Shown here in pieces: positions 51,662 to 60,597 of a DNA stretch of 64,000 nucleotides (position 1 is its first letter; each line of letters opens with the position of its first letter). The notes under the pieces are model-generated. The model saw only the letters and a list, made by a program, of their open reading frames with translations. It searched no databases and was not told where the DNA came from. Origin of the DNA: Medakamo hakoo (Eukaryota > Chlorophyta > Trebouxiophyceae > Coccomyxaceae). A program made the position numbers and the translations under genes. Location of the stretch: assembly GCA_026636295.1 (NCBI GenBank), contig CP089465.1, positions 248,001-312,000 on the forward strand, read 5' to 3'.

Positions 51662-54600
51662 ATGCCACCGCCGCCGCACGCGCTGGCCGACCACCCCGCG
51701 CCCCCGCCATCCGAGTCGGACGCGCCCAGCTCGGCCGCCCGGGGTGGCGGCGCCTCGCCCACGCCCGCCGCTTGCGACTGGCGCACTGCCGCGTCCCTGA
51801 TCGACCGCGCCAATGCCACGCCGCGCAAGGGCGGACTCGGCAGCCTGCTGGCCGCCGTCGGCGAGGAGGAGGGAGAAGAGGCGGGGGGCGGCGGCGTGGA
51901 GGCGGTCGCCGGACACCCTGCGCGCCCACCCCGCCGCCGCTCGCTGGGCGCGGCGCTCACCGCCTTTGCCGACGCGGGCGGCGGCGCCGTCCGCAACTCG
52001 GTCCAGCTGGCCCTGGGCTTTGCGCTCGCCTGCCTGCCGTCCATCGTCGGCCCGCGCTGGTCGCCCCTGTTCCCGGGCGCGTGCACGTCCCCGACCTTCT
52101 TCCTGGTCGCCATGCTGCAGATGTCGCCCACCGCCGCGGTGGGCGTCCGCCTGACGTCGGTGGCCGCCCTCATTGGTCCGGCCGTCGTGGGATCCTTGGC
52201 CGGGGGTGGCGTCGTCTCCGCCGCCGCGGCGGCCGCCCCCCACCCGGCCGGCTGGGCGTTTCCCGTGCTGTGCGCCGTCCTGGCCGCCCCTCTCGTCGCG
52301 CTCGCGGCCATCGTCAGGTCGACCCCGCACGTCGCCCCCCACGTCGGCGGCATGGGCCTGGTCCTGGCCCTGGCCGGCGGGTCCACCATCCTGGGCGCCG
52401 CGGCCGCCCTGACCGCGGGCGCCGCCGGGGTCGGGCACGGCCGCCCGCCGCCGCACGTCCTGCACGGCCACTGGTGGCGGGTGGTGGTGCCGACCATTGC
52501 TTCGTTTGCGGTCAGCGGGGTGGCGACGGTCGTCGCGTCGCTGACGCTGCCTGCGCTCGCGTCCGTCGACGTCGAAGCCGTGGCGGGCCGGGCGCTGGCC
52601 GGGTGCGGCGAGGCCCTGGCCCACACGGCCGCCCGCCTCTTTGCGGTCGCGGCCGACCCGACGGCGTCCGACCTGGCGCGGGCCGACTCCAAGGGTGACC
52701 CCCTCCCACCGGCGGGCGCGGGCGCGGCGGCCTTGCCGCCCGCGCCCGTCGTGCTGGTGGGCGGCGGCGGCGGGCGCGGCGACGCGTCCGGCCCGCCCCC
52801 GCCCGACGACGCGCCCGCCCTGCTCATGCAGCGCGAGCCCGCCGAGTCGCCCGCGTTCGAAGCCTGGTGGGCCCGGCTGTGCGCGCCCGTCGACGTGCCG
52901 GGCAGTGGGTCGGGGGCGGGGCACGCCGGGAGTGGTGGGCGGGCGCCTGGGCACGGCGGCGGCCCGCACGCCGGCCTGTTTGCGTCCGTCCTGGGTGCCG
53001 GCAGCCGGCGCGCGGGTGGCGGTGGGCCGCCGCCGCCTGCCCCGCCGCCGCTCCCGCCGCCGCCACCGGCGCCGCCGCCGTTGAAAGCGACGGCCGCCGC
53101 CCTGGCCCTGTCCCGCCCGCTGTCCGACCCGGGCCCGCCCATCGGCGCGCTGCGGCCGCTGATCGGGGCGGCGCGCGCGGCGCTGGCCGCCGCCCGCGTC
53201 GAGCCGCCGAGCCTGCGTGGGTGCGCGTCCCGGCCGTTTTGCCCCGACGCCTGGGCCCGGCTCCTGGCGGCGGTGGACGCGCTGGTGACGGCCCTGTCCG
53301 CCCTCCAAGCCGTGGCGGGCGACGACACCGCCCTGTCCGACACGCGCCAGCTGTACCCGCCGCGGCTGGAGGGCGCGCTGCGCGAGGCACTGGCGGCGTC
53401 CGTGTCCTGCCTGTCCACCCTGGCGGCGCGGGTGGGGGACGCGGCGGGCGGCGCGCCCGTCCGGTGCGACGACGACCTGCCCGCCACGGACTGGGCCCGC
53501 ACGTGCGCGCGGCTGCGGGCCGCGATGGCCGAGTCCGTGGAAGGGTACGTCGCGCGCGCGCGGTCCGGCCGGCCGGGCGCGCCCGTGCTGCTGCCGTCGG
53601 CGTACACCGCGCGCTCGCACGCCTTTGCGTACGTGTCGTCCGCGGCTGTGGTGCGCTGCGTCGCCGAGGTGGACGCTGCGGCCGCCGCCGCGCTGGGTTG
53701 CGGGGGCGGCGGCGGGCGGCGGAGCGACGGCTGCGCCGCCGGCGGCACGCCCGCGCACCGCCCGCCGCCGGCCGCCTGGGCGGCCGACCTCGCCCGCATT
53801 GTCCTGTGCGTGCCCGTCTGGGCGGCGCTGGGCCGGGCCGCCCGCATCGCGGTGCGCAAGGCCAAGCGGTGGCTGACCAGCCTGCCGGCGCGGCGGTTGG
53901 GCGCGGCGGGCGGCCCGCCGGCGTCGCCACGCAGCCGTGCGCTGCCCCCGCCCGCCCGCCGGCCGCCTGGCCCGCGGCCGTGGCGCGTCGCCGTCGCGGC
54001 CGTCAAATATTTCGCGACCGTGTGGGTCGCCCTGGCGGCGTGCCTGGCCGCCATTGCCGGCTCCCCCGCCCTGGCCCGCCTGGGCCCGCTGGCCGGCCTG
54101 ATCGCGGCGGCGCTGACCGCGTCGGACAAAGTGGAGGCGACGCTCCAAAAGACGGGCCTGTGGCTGGGCGCGACGGCCGCCGGCGGCCTCCTGGGCGGCG
54201 CCCTGTCCTCCGTCCCCGGCCTGGCCGCCTCGCCCCCCGCCATTGCCGGCATCCTGGTCGCGTCGGCCGCCCTGGTCGGCGCGGGCGCGCGCACCGGCTT
54301 CCGCACGGCCGCGACGCTGACCCTGCTCACCCTGTCGTCCATCGCGCTGTGCGAGGTCAGCGGCGGCGCCACGCAGGCCGCGTGCGCGGCCGGTCCCCAC
54401 ACCAACCCGTGGTGCGGCCTGGCCGGCGGCAGCGGCGTGGTGCGCCTGCCTGTGTGGACGGCCGTGGCGGGGCGGGCGGTCGCGGTCGCGGCCGGCGTGC
54501 TGCTCGCCCAGGCGATCTGCGGCGCCGTCGCGCCCTGGTATGTCTCCGACTGGGCGTGCGCCGTCGTCGGCGCGGCGCTCCGCGACGGCGCCGAACCGTT

Positions 54601-55516
54601 CATGGAAGCGCAGGCCCTGAGGTTTGTGCGCGGCGGCCGGGCGGCGTGGGTGGCGGCGGCGGGCGCGCGCGGGCAGCGCCTCGACGACGACGACGACGAC
54701 GACGGCGCCGGCAGCAGCGGCCCCGGCCCGGACGAGGAAACGCCGGCGCGCCGCCCCCGCCCCGCGTACGGCCTCATCGCCGCCATGCCGCACCCGCTCC
54801 CGCCGTCCGGTTTTGACCCCCTGCCCCTGCGCGACCAGCGTGGGCGGCCGCTGTCGCCCGCCACCGACCCCGGCGCCGCCCTCCAGGCGGCCGTCGCGGC
54901 CCCCCTGGTCGAAGCGCAGGCGGCCCTCGCCCGCGAGTCGACGGCCTGGGACCGGGGCGTGCTGTCCACGCCGGCGTCTGTGCGCACGCTGCTGCGGTCC
55001 GCGCTGGCGTTGCTGGACGCCCTGGCCGCCCTGTCTTTCGCGCTGGACCCGTCCATCGTCGGCGGCGGCGGCGGAGGTGGAGGCGACGACGAGGGGCTGA
55101 CCGGCATCCTGTACGAAGCCTACGTGTGCTCGTTTTGGGGGGCCTTCACGGCCGTGTTTGGGTCGCTGCGGTCCCTCGTAGCCGCGATCGCCGACCACCT
55201 GGTGGCCGTGCACGCGCACGCGCGGGGGTGGACGGAATGCGTGGGGCGGGGGGCGGCGCCCACCGCGCCGGGGCGGGCGGCGCGCACGCGCGCGGCCTTG
55301 CAAGCGGCCCTGGCCGACCTCGCGGCCAAGCGCCGGGCGTCCATCGCGGCCCAGGCGGACGCGAGGCGGGCGTACCATGCCGCCATGGCGGCCGCCACCG
55401 ATGCGGCCCCCTTCTTCGCGCACCGGGACATCACGCGCCACCTGGCGTTCATGGGCGCGCTCATCAAGTGCTCCAACCGCGTGCAGGGCGTGGCGGCGGC
55501 GGCGCTGGCGGTGTGA
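51662..55516 (+). CDS. FUSC-family (fusaric acid resistance/BRE4-like) multi-pass transporter
   Basis: An intronless 1284-residue frame with two membrane halves. The first (VQLALGFALACLPSIV, FFLVAMLQMSPTAAVGVRL, LGPVVGSL, AGWAFPVLCAVLAAPLVALAA, GLVLALAGGSTILGA, VVPTIASFAVSGVATV) spans about 110-320; a long cytosolic stretch with helices and poly-Pro blocks follows; the second half (AAVKYFATVWVALAACLAA, LGPLAGLIAAALTASDKVEATLQKTGLWLGATAAGGLLGG, GILVASAALVGAGARTGFRT, FRTAATLTLLTLSSIAL, WTAVAGRAVAVAAGVLLAQAI) has the VEATLQKT...GxxxG motif shared with FUSC, aluminium-activated malate transporters and fungal BRE4. These efflux or anion transporters have varied substrates; none can be assigned. 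A poly-Asp run (DDDDDDDD near residue 1010) and a C-terminal helical region complete it. Confidence 0.82.
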   Translation: MPPPPHALADHPAPPPSESDAPSSAARGGGASPTPAACDWRTAASLIDRANATPRKGGLGSLLAAVGEEEGEEAGGGGVEAVAGHPARPPRRRSLGAALTAFADAGGGAVRNSVQLALGFALACLPSIVGPRWSPLFPGACTSPTFFLVAMLQMSPTAAVGVRLTSVAALIGPAVVGSLAGGGVVSAAAAAAPHPAGWAFPVLCAVLAAPLVALAAIVRSTPHVAPHVGGMGLVLALAGGSTILGAAAALTAGAAGVGHGRPPPHVLHGHWWRVVVPTIASFAVSGVATVVASLTLPALASVDVEAVAGRALAGCGEALAHTAARLFAVAADPTASDLARADSKGDPLPPAGAGAAALPPAPVVLVGGGGGRGDASGPPPPDDAPALLMQREPAESPAFEAWWARLCAPVDVPGSGSGAGHAGSGGRAPGHGGGPHAGLFASVLGAGSRRAGGGGPPPPAPPPLPPPPPAPPPLKATAAALALSRPLSDPGPPIGALRPLIGAARAALAAARVEPPSLRGCASRPFCPDAWARLLAAVDALVTALSALQAVAGDDTALSDTRQLYPPRLEGALREALAASVSCLSTLAARVGDAAGGAPVRCDDDLPATDWARTCARLRAAMAESVEGYVARARSGRPGAPVLLPSAYTARSHAFAYVSSAAVVRCVAEVDAAAAAALGCGGGGGRRSDGCAAGGTPAHRPPPAAWAADLARIVLCVPVWAALGRAARIAVRKAKRWLTSLPARRLGAAGGPPASPRSRALPPPARRPPGPRPWRVAVAAVKYFATVWVALAACLAAIAGSPALARLGPLAGLIAAALTASDKVEATLQKTGLWLGATAAGGLLGGALSSVPGLAASPPAIAGILVASAALVGAGARTGFRTAATLTLLTLSSIALCEVSGGATQAACAAGPHTNPWCGLAGGSGVVRLPVWTAVAGRAVAVAAGVLLAQAICGAVAPWYVSDWACAVVGAALRDGAEPFMEAQALRFVRGGRAAWVAAAGARGQRLDDDDDDDGAGSSGPGPDEETPARRPRPAYGLIAAMPHPLPPSGFDPLPLRDQRGRPLSPATDPGAALQAAVAAPLVEAQAALARESTAWDRGVLSTPASVRTLLRSALALLDALAALSFALDPSIVGGGGGGGGDDEGLTGILYEAYVCSFWGAFTAVFGSLRSLVAAIADHLVAVHAHARGWTECVGRGAAPTAPGRAARTRAALQAALADLAAKRRASIAAQADARRAYHAAMAAATDAAPFFAHRDITRHLAFMGALIKCSNRVQGVAAAALAV

Positions 55517-55669
55517 GGGCGGGCAGAGGTCGGGCTAGAATGTAGTAGAAACCGGGAAGAAAAGAGAAGGGGAAGAGGGAGCGTCACCGTGGACGGACGG
55601 ACGGGAGGAGGGGTCGACACACAAAAAGGAGGAGGGGTGCCTGCGCGCGCTGTTTTTTGTTTTCAGCCC

Positions 55670-56787
55670 TCACGCCGGGTGGACTCGCTTCCCCTCCGCC
55701 ACCAGCTCCCGCAGCACGCGCTCCACGATCGCGACATTCCCTTCCCTGGCCGGCGCACTCTCCGACGTCAGCCTCAGCACGCCGGAGTGCGGGTTGTACC
55801 GCGGCCCCGCGACGAGCGCGACGTGCCTCGCCGCGTCGTCGCTCAGCCCGGCTTCGGCCGCGAGGTCGGCGAGCTTCACGGACGCGACGACTTTCCGGTT
55901 GGCGGGGTGGTCGGCGCCGGCGGGTCCGGCATGCAGCACAGCCCGCGTCTCCCAGCACACAACCTGGCGGGCGCCTGGGCGGGGCGGGGCGTCGCCGTCT
56001 TCCACCGCGCCCTTCTTCCCCCCTTTTTTCGCGTCCGCCAGCGCCGCCTTCAACGCCGCCGCCACGTCCTCCACTCCCCGCGGCTGGTAGAAGTAAGGGA
56101 ACGTGTTTTGCAGGTCGTACAGGTGGGCGCCAGCCGGGACCTCGCGCGCGGCTTCGAGCTGTTGGGTGGTGGTGGGGGTGTACGTCACGGGCGGGCGGGG
56201 CGTGAGATGGGAGAGGGTCCGGGGTCGAGACGCGAGTCGACGACGCGTCCCAAGCCGAGCGTCTTTGCGCAAAGACAAAGCACGCGCGTGCTGCGCCCGC
56301 GAGTTGCTTCCTTTCTCTTCCGCCCACCCACTCCAGTCTCCCGACGCACATCATCCTCCAGCTCCTGGCTGACTGCCCAGGACCCCGCGACGCGGCGGGA
56401 CGGCTTGCGGCCGCGTGGGCCTTTTCCAGCGGGTTTGGACGGCGACGCATCGGCCGACGATGACGTCGACGGCGCGGCGTCGGCGGAGTTGGCGTCGTCT
56501 GGAGAGCGAATGGGGGAAGTCGTCGTCAGTCATGTGGCGAATCCACTTCCGTCCTCATTGGCGGACGTGTGATGCAAGCGGGAAAAGGGGGACGGAGGCG
56601 GTGTTTTCCTTCACGCGACGACGGCGGGGGCAACACGAGCGAAAACAAAACAGATCGGCTTCCCCGCACACGCTAACCAGTCCCGCCCACCTTTCGTGGC
56701 CAGCCACCGGGCAAAGGCCGGGGTCGCAGGGGAGGCCGCGCGGCGGCCGCTCGCGGCCAAGGCGGACGCGGCGGCGCGGGACAGCAT
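55670..56787 (-). CDS. Mitochondrial ribosomal protein mS35 (MRPS35-like)
   Basis: Three exons, complement(56691..56787), (56350..56498) and (55670..56158), give 244 residues. Exon 1 is a classic mitochondrial presequence (MLSRAAASALAASGRRAASP...FARWLATK). The middle exon is acidic/Ser-rich, then basic. Exon 3 contains LHDLQNT-like LYDLQNTFPYFYQP, then a conserved C-terminal block RKVVASVKLADLAAEAGLSDDAARHVALVAGPRYNPHSGVLRLTSESAPAREGNVAIVERVLRELVAEG, the MRPS35 signature (K-V-x-L, xLAGxRYNPxxxxLxLxxxxxxxREQN). The protein is a small-subunit mitoribosome component near the mRNA channel entry/head. The first donor GTGGGC is non-standard but gives TKDDANSADAAP in frame. Gene is head-to-head with the glycosyltransferase gene (168 bp). 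Confidence 0.9.
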
Positions 56788-56955
56788 GAGTAGTCGTCGT
56801 TTTTTTCTCCCTCCTCGTTTGGCAGACTGAGGCGCCGGGCCGGCCGTCGTGCCCTGCGCGCTCAGCGCGCTCGGCACACACGACCTATTGTTTTTTTTTT
56901 CTTCGCGCCGCAGAGTGCGTGTGGGCGGGGCGCCCCGCCCTCGTCGCCCTCGACC
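56788..56955. promoter_or_regulatory. Short divergent promoter region (mS35 / glycosyltransferase)
   Basis: 168 bp between outward ATGs. It carries a T10 run at 56891-56900, about 55 bp upstream of the glycosyltransferase ATG; otherwise GC-rich. Positional inference only. Confidence 0.5.
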
Positions 56956-58383
56956 ATGGCGCCGCCGCCCCACCTGCGCCGCCTCCTCACCTCACCCCCA
57001 GCCACCGCGCGGAACCGCCACCGCCACGGCCGGTTTTTCCGCGCCCTCGTCGCCGCGGCCGCGCTCTGCCTCGCGCTCGCCGCCCGCGCGCAGCGCCGCC
57101 GCCACGCCCCGCCCACGCCCTCGTCCGCCGCTCCACCACCTCTGGCCGCATCAGCCATGGCCATTCTCCTCGACGCCCGCACCGAGGTCGGCGTCCCTGC
57201 CACCGCCGTCGCCGCCAACGCGCAGTGCTGGCTCGCGCGCGCCGGCCTGCTGCAACCACCGTCCTCGCCCGTCACGCTGCTCGCGCCGTCCACGCCCGCC
57301 GCCGCCATCTTCAATGTGAACTGGGGTCGGGAGAGTGGTGGCGGTGCGCGCGCCGTGGCGGGCGGCGCCCGCACCGGCCGGGCCCTGGCCACCGCCGCGC
57401 TCGCCGCGGGGCGCGGCTTCGTTCTGACCTCGCCCTCGGACGTGTGGTTGGGCGACGCCCGGCTGGCGGTGCTGGCGTCCGCCACGGCCGCCGGCGTGCA
57501 CGAGCGGCCTGGGTGTGACGTGGGCGTCGTGAGCGACGGGAACGCGACGTCGGCCCTGCTGGCGGTGCGGCCGACGCGGGCGGGGCGGGCGTGGTGGGCG
57601 GCGGCCGTCGCGTGCGAGACCGCCGCCGCCCACGGCGGCGGCGGCCGGCGCGCCGGGCCGGGCTCGGACCGCCCTCGTCCGCTCATCTCGCCCGCCTGCG
57701 CGGCCGACGCGGGCGCGGCCGTGCCGGCGGCGCTGGCGTGCGCGGCCGACGCGTCCCTCGTCTCTCCCTCCCTGGCGCACTTTGACGCGGCCGGCCCCGC
57801 GGCGACCGGCGTGTGGCCGGCCCTCGTCCGGGCGGGGGGCGCGGCTGGCCAAGCCGACCTGCTGGACCGCGGCCTGTGGACGGTGTCCACGGCCGGCCGG
57901 GGCGGGTGTGCGGCCGACCCGCCGTTGGACCAGGGCCGCGCGGCCGCCGCGCTCGACCCGCCGTCCCCGCCCCACCCCGCTGCGCTCCGCCTCCGCGTCC
58001 GCGTCCTGACCATGGACAGGCCCGCGAGCCTGGCCCGGCTCCTGGCTTCCCTGATCGCCGCGCACTACCCGCCCGGGCTCGTCCTGCCGCTGGAGGTCTC
58101 GGTCGACGCGCCTGCCCCGGGCGCGCCGCCGCCCACGCTCGCCGCGCACGCGCGCACGGTCGCCCTGGCCTCCTCCCTGCTCTGGCCGCACGGCCCGCTG
58201 ACCGTGGACGTCGCGCCGTCCCCGCGTGGCTTGGTCGCCCAGTGGCTGGGCTGGCGGCCGACGCGCGGGGACGAGGCGTGCCTGGTGCTGGAGGACGACG
58301 TCGAAGTCAGTCGGTCGTGGCACGGGTGGGCCGCCCCGCTCCTGGCCGAGTACTGGGCCGCTGGCGGCGGCGGCGGGAGTGGG

Positions 58384-58414
<31 letters not shown>

Positions 58415-59151
58415 GGCCGGCCTCCCGCCTGGCGTCCATCTCCCTGTCGTCGCAAAACAAGGTCGTCGGCGAAGTGGGCGGCACGCGGCAACTGTACGGC
58501 GCGGCGCCCGTCGGTCGGTTTTTGGGCAGCGGCAACCCGCCCGCCCGCCCGTCGCCTTTGTACCTCGCGGCCCAGGCCTCGTCCTGGGCGCCCATCCTGC
58601 TGCCGCGGCCGTGGGCGCACTTCCTGGACTGGTACGGCGCCGGCCGGCCGCCCCTGCCGGCAGGGCGGGGCGGGCGGCCGTCCCCCTGCCTGCCCGGCCT
58701 GGCCTCCAACCAGTGGTGGGCGACCGCCGCCCGCCCCGGCCAGATCTGGACGGCCTGGTGGCACGCGTTCGGGGCGCGGGCGGGGTACGTGACCCTGTAC
58801 GCCCACCCGGACGCGCGGCCGCAGGCCATCAACCACAAAGAACCGGGCGAGCACTTTAAGAAAAAGGCCGCCGCGGACGGGGCGCTGGAGGTGGAGGGCG
58901 GCGGTGGTGGTGGTGGTGGAGGCGGGGAGGACGCGCGCGCCGCGGCCGCCCCGCCGCCGCCGTTTGCGTCCCTCCCCGTCTTCGACCTGCACATGCGCCC
59001 CCTCGGCCCCGCGGGCGGGCCTGGTGGGCTGCGGGCCCTGGCCCTGCGTTCCGCCGTCGCCGGCGGCTTTGGCAACGGGTCGTGCGGGTGGGTGGGGATG
59101 CGCGGGAAGGACGTGACCTGGTTGGGCGAGTGGGAGGGAGGGAGCGTGTGA
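56956..59151 (+). CDS. Type-II membrane glycosyltransferase, GT-A fold, unassigned family
   Basis: An intronless 731-residue frame. A basic N terminus followed by LVAAAALCLALAARA is a signal-anchor, as in Golgi glycosyltransferases. After an Ala-rich stem, the catalytic region starts at LRLRVRVLTMDRPASLARLLASLIAAHYPPG, an early Rossmann-like strand, then SVDAPAPG, LVAQWLGW and ACLVLEDDVEVSRSWHGWAAPLL, whose EDDVE acidic triplet corresponds to the metal-binding DxD of GT-A enzymes. Further conserved-looking segments are SISLSSQNKVVGE, SSWAPILLPRPWAHFLDWY, NQWWATAARPGQIWTAWWHAFG and INHKEPGEHFKKKA. This matches a set of eukaryotic algal proteins distantly like GNT-I/GT2 enzymes, but donor and acceptor are unknown. 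A Gly run (58365-58412) and another near 58900 are low-complexity loops. Confidence 0.75.
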
Positions 59152-59271
59152 CGCGAGAGATGGAGGGAGAGAGGCCGCGCCTTTTTTTTTCGCCCCGCGC
59201 TCGTCACAGCAGAGACCGACAGCTCGCGCCCTCTCCTCCATCGGCGCGCCCGCCCGTCCCACGCACCCGAC

Positions 59272-60441
59272 ATGGCGCGCCCGTCCCACGTCCAAGCGAG
59301 CCGGCCCCTAGCCCTGGCCTGCGCCGCGCTGGCGGCGTACCTGCTCGTTTTCGGGCGGGGCGGCGGCGGGCAGTGCACGCATGCGTCCGCCGTCGGCACC
59401 GCGTCTGTCTTGAACAACGCCACGGCGCACGCGCCGCCCGTGCTCGACCCGCCCTCGGTGCCCTCTGGGGGCCATGTGAAGCCACCGTCGCCTCCGGCCC
59501 TGGTGTGGGCCGGCCCCAAAGACGCGGCCGTGTCGCGGCGGGTGGTGTGCGACGCCACGAAAATCAAACACTCGCCCTCTGTCGGCGCCGCACTCACCCC
59601 GCCTCTGAAAGTCGACGACGTGCTCACCCACCTGGTGAAAGCCGCCAAGGCTGCCTCCTCCAGCGTCACGGTCCTGGACGTGGGCGCCAACGCCGGCCAG
59701 ACGGCGGCCACGCTCGCGGCAGCGGGCGCGGACCGGGTCGTCTCGTTTGAGCCGCACCCGCGGACGTGCGCCGCGTTCCTGGAGGCCGCGGCCCGGCTGC
59801 CCAACGCGTCGCGCGTGGACCTGGTGTGCGCGGGCGTCGGCGCGGAGGCGGGCCTGACCGAGTTTGTCGAGGTCGCGGAGTCCACGTCCTTCATGGAACG
59901 CCCCGCCAGTGGCGGCGCCCCCCGGGCCGCGACGGGCCGGACGATGGTCGTGCCCACCGTCACGCTCGCCGCCGCGGCGTCCGCGCTGGGCCTGGGCACG
60001 GGCGGCGTGTCCGTGCTGAAGACGGACACCCAGGGCCGGGAAGCCGGCGTCCTGCTGGGCTACGGCCCGGACCGGCTGGCCGCGACGCCGGCCGTCGTCC
60101 TGGAGTACTCGTTTGGCCTGCTGCGCGCGGCGGGGACGGGCCACGGCGCCCTGCTCCACTTCTTGGCCGACGCCGGGTTCCAGTGCTCGTACCTGGCCAA
60201 GCACGTCATCGGCGGCACGGTGCCCTGGCCGCGGGAGGTGGGGGCCGCGGCCGGCGGGTGCGTGGGCTTCGACGCGTTCGTGTCGGCCGTGAAGGGCGGG
60301 TGGACCAACCTGTGGTGCGAAAACGTGCGCATGACAGGCGGCGGCGGAGGGGGTGGGAGGGGCGGGAGCGGGGGTGGTGGTGGGCGCAAGGCCGGCGCCG
60401 GGAGTGGTGGGGGCGGTGGTGGGCGCCCGCCGCCCGCGTGA
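59272..60441 (+). CDS. FkbM-family SAM-dependent methyltransferase
   Basis: An intronless 389-residue frame. An N-terminal hydrophobic segment (LALACAALAAYLLVFG) suggests a signal-anchor, so the enzyme probably faces the ER/Golgi lumen or outside. The SAM-binding motif I is VTVLDVGANAGQTAATLAAAGADRVVSFEPHPRTCAAF; the FkbM pattern continues with VDLVCAGVGAEAGLTEFVEV, then VSVLKTDTQGREAGVLLGYG (the KTDTQGxE acidic motif) and VVLEYSFGLL, LLHFLADAGFQCSYL, GCVGFDAFVSAV. FkbM enzymes O-methylate polyketides (FK506) or sugar hydroxyls. The C-terminal 45 residues are a Gly/Arg tail. It lies 120 bp after the glycosyltransferase on the same strand and converges with the PKS gene. Confidence 0.88.
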   Translation: MARPSHVQASRPLALACAALAAYLLVFGRGGGGQCTHASAVGTASVLNNATAHAPPVLDPPSVPSGGHVKPPSPPALVWAGPKDAAVSRRVVCDATKIKHSPSVGAALTPPLKVDDVLTHLVKAAKAASSSVTVLDVGANAGQTAATLAAAGADRVVSFEPHPRTCAAFLEAAARLPNASRVDLVCAGVGAEAGLTEFVEVAESTSFMERPASGGAPRAATGRTMVVPTVTLAAAASALGLGTGGVSVLKTDTQGREAGVLLGYGPDRLAATPAVVLEYSFGLLRAAGTGHGALLHFLADAGFQCSYLAKHVIGGTVPWPREVGAAAGGCVGFDAFVSAVKGGWTNLWCENVRMTGGGGGGGRGGSGGGGGRKAGAGSGGGGGGRPPPA

Positions 60442-60512
60442 AGGGCCCGTCTCTCTGTCTCTCTCCTTCCCTGCTTCCTGCCTCCGGCGCGGTGTGTGCG
60501 TGTGTGAGTGCG

Positions 60513-60517
60513 TGTAA
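60513..60517 (+). terminator. Candidate TGTAA polyadenylation signal after FkbM gene
   Basis: TGTAA occurs 72 nt after the FkbM stop codon and before the convergent PKS stop, the position expected for a green-algal poly(A) signal. Single occurrence, suggestive only. Confidence 0.4.
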
Positions 60518-60597
60518 TGCTGAAACTGTGCATCTTGTGTGTTTTCACGGTATCCATCCCTCCTGCCATGAAAGAAAAAACACTCGTCCCTCGAACA

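Noticed and set aside
48409-55107. A 2232-codon minus-strand open frame covering the OSCA gene and the antisense of the FUSC gene
   Set aside because: Only the part below 51249 matches OSCA; the rest is antisense to the intact FUSC-type gene and has no motif. Long antisense frames are expected at this GC.
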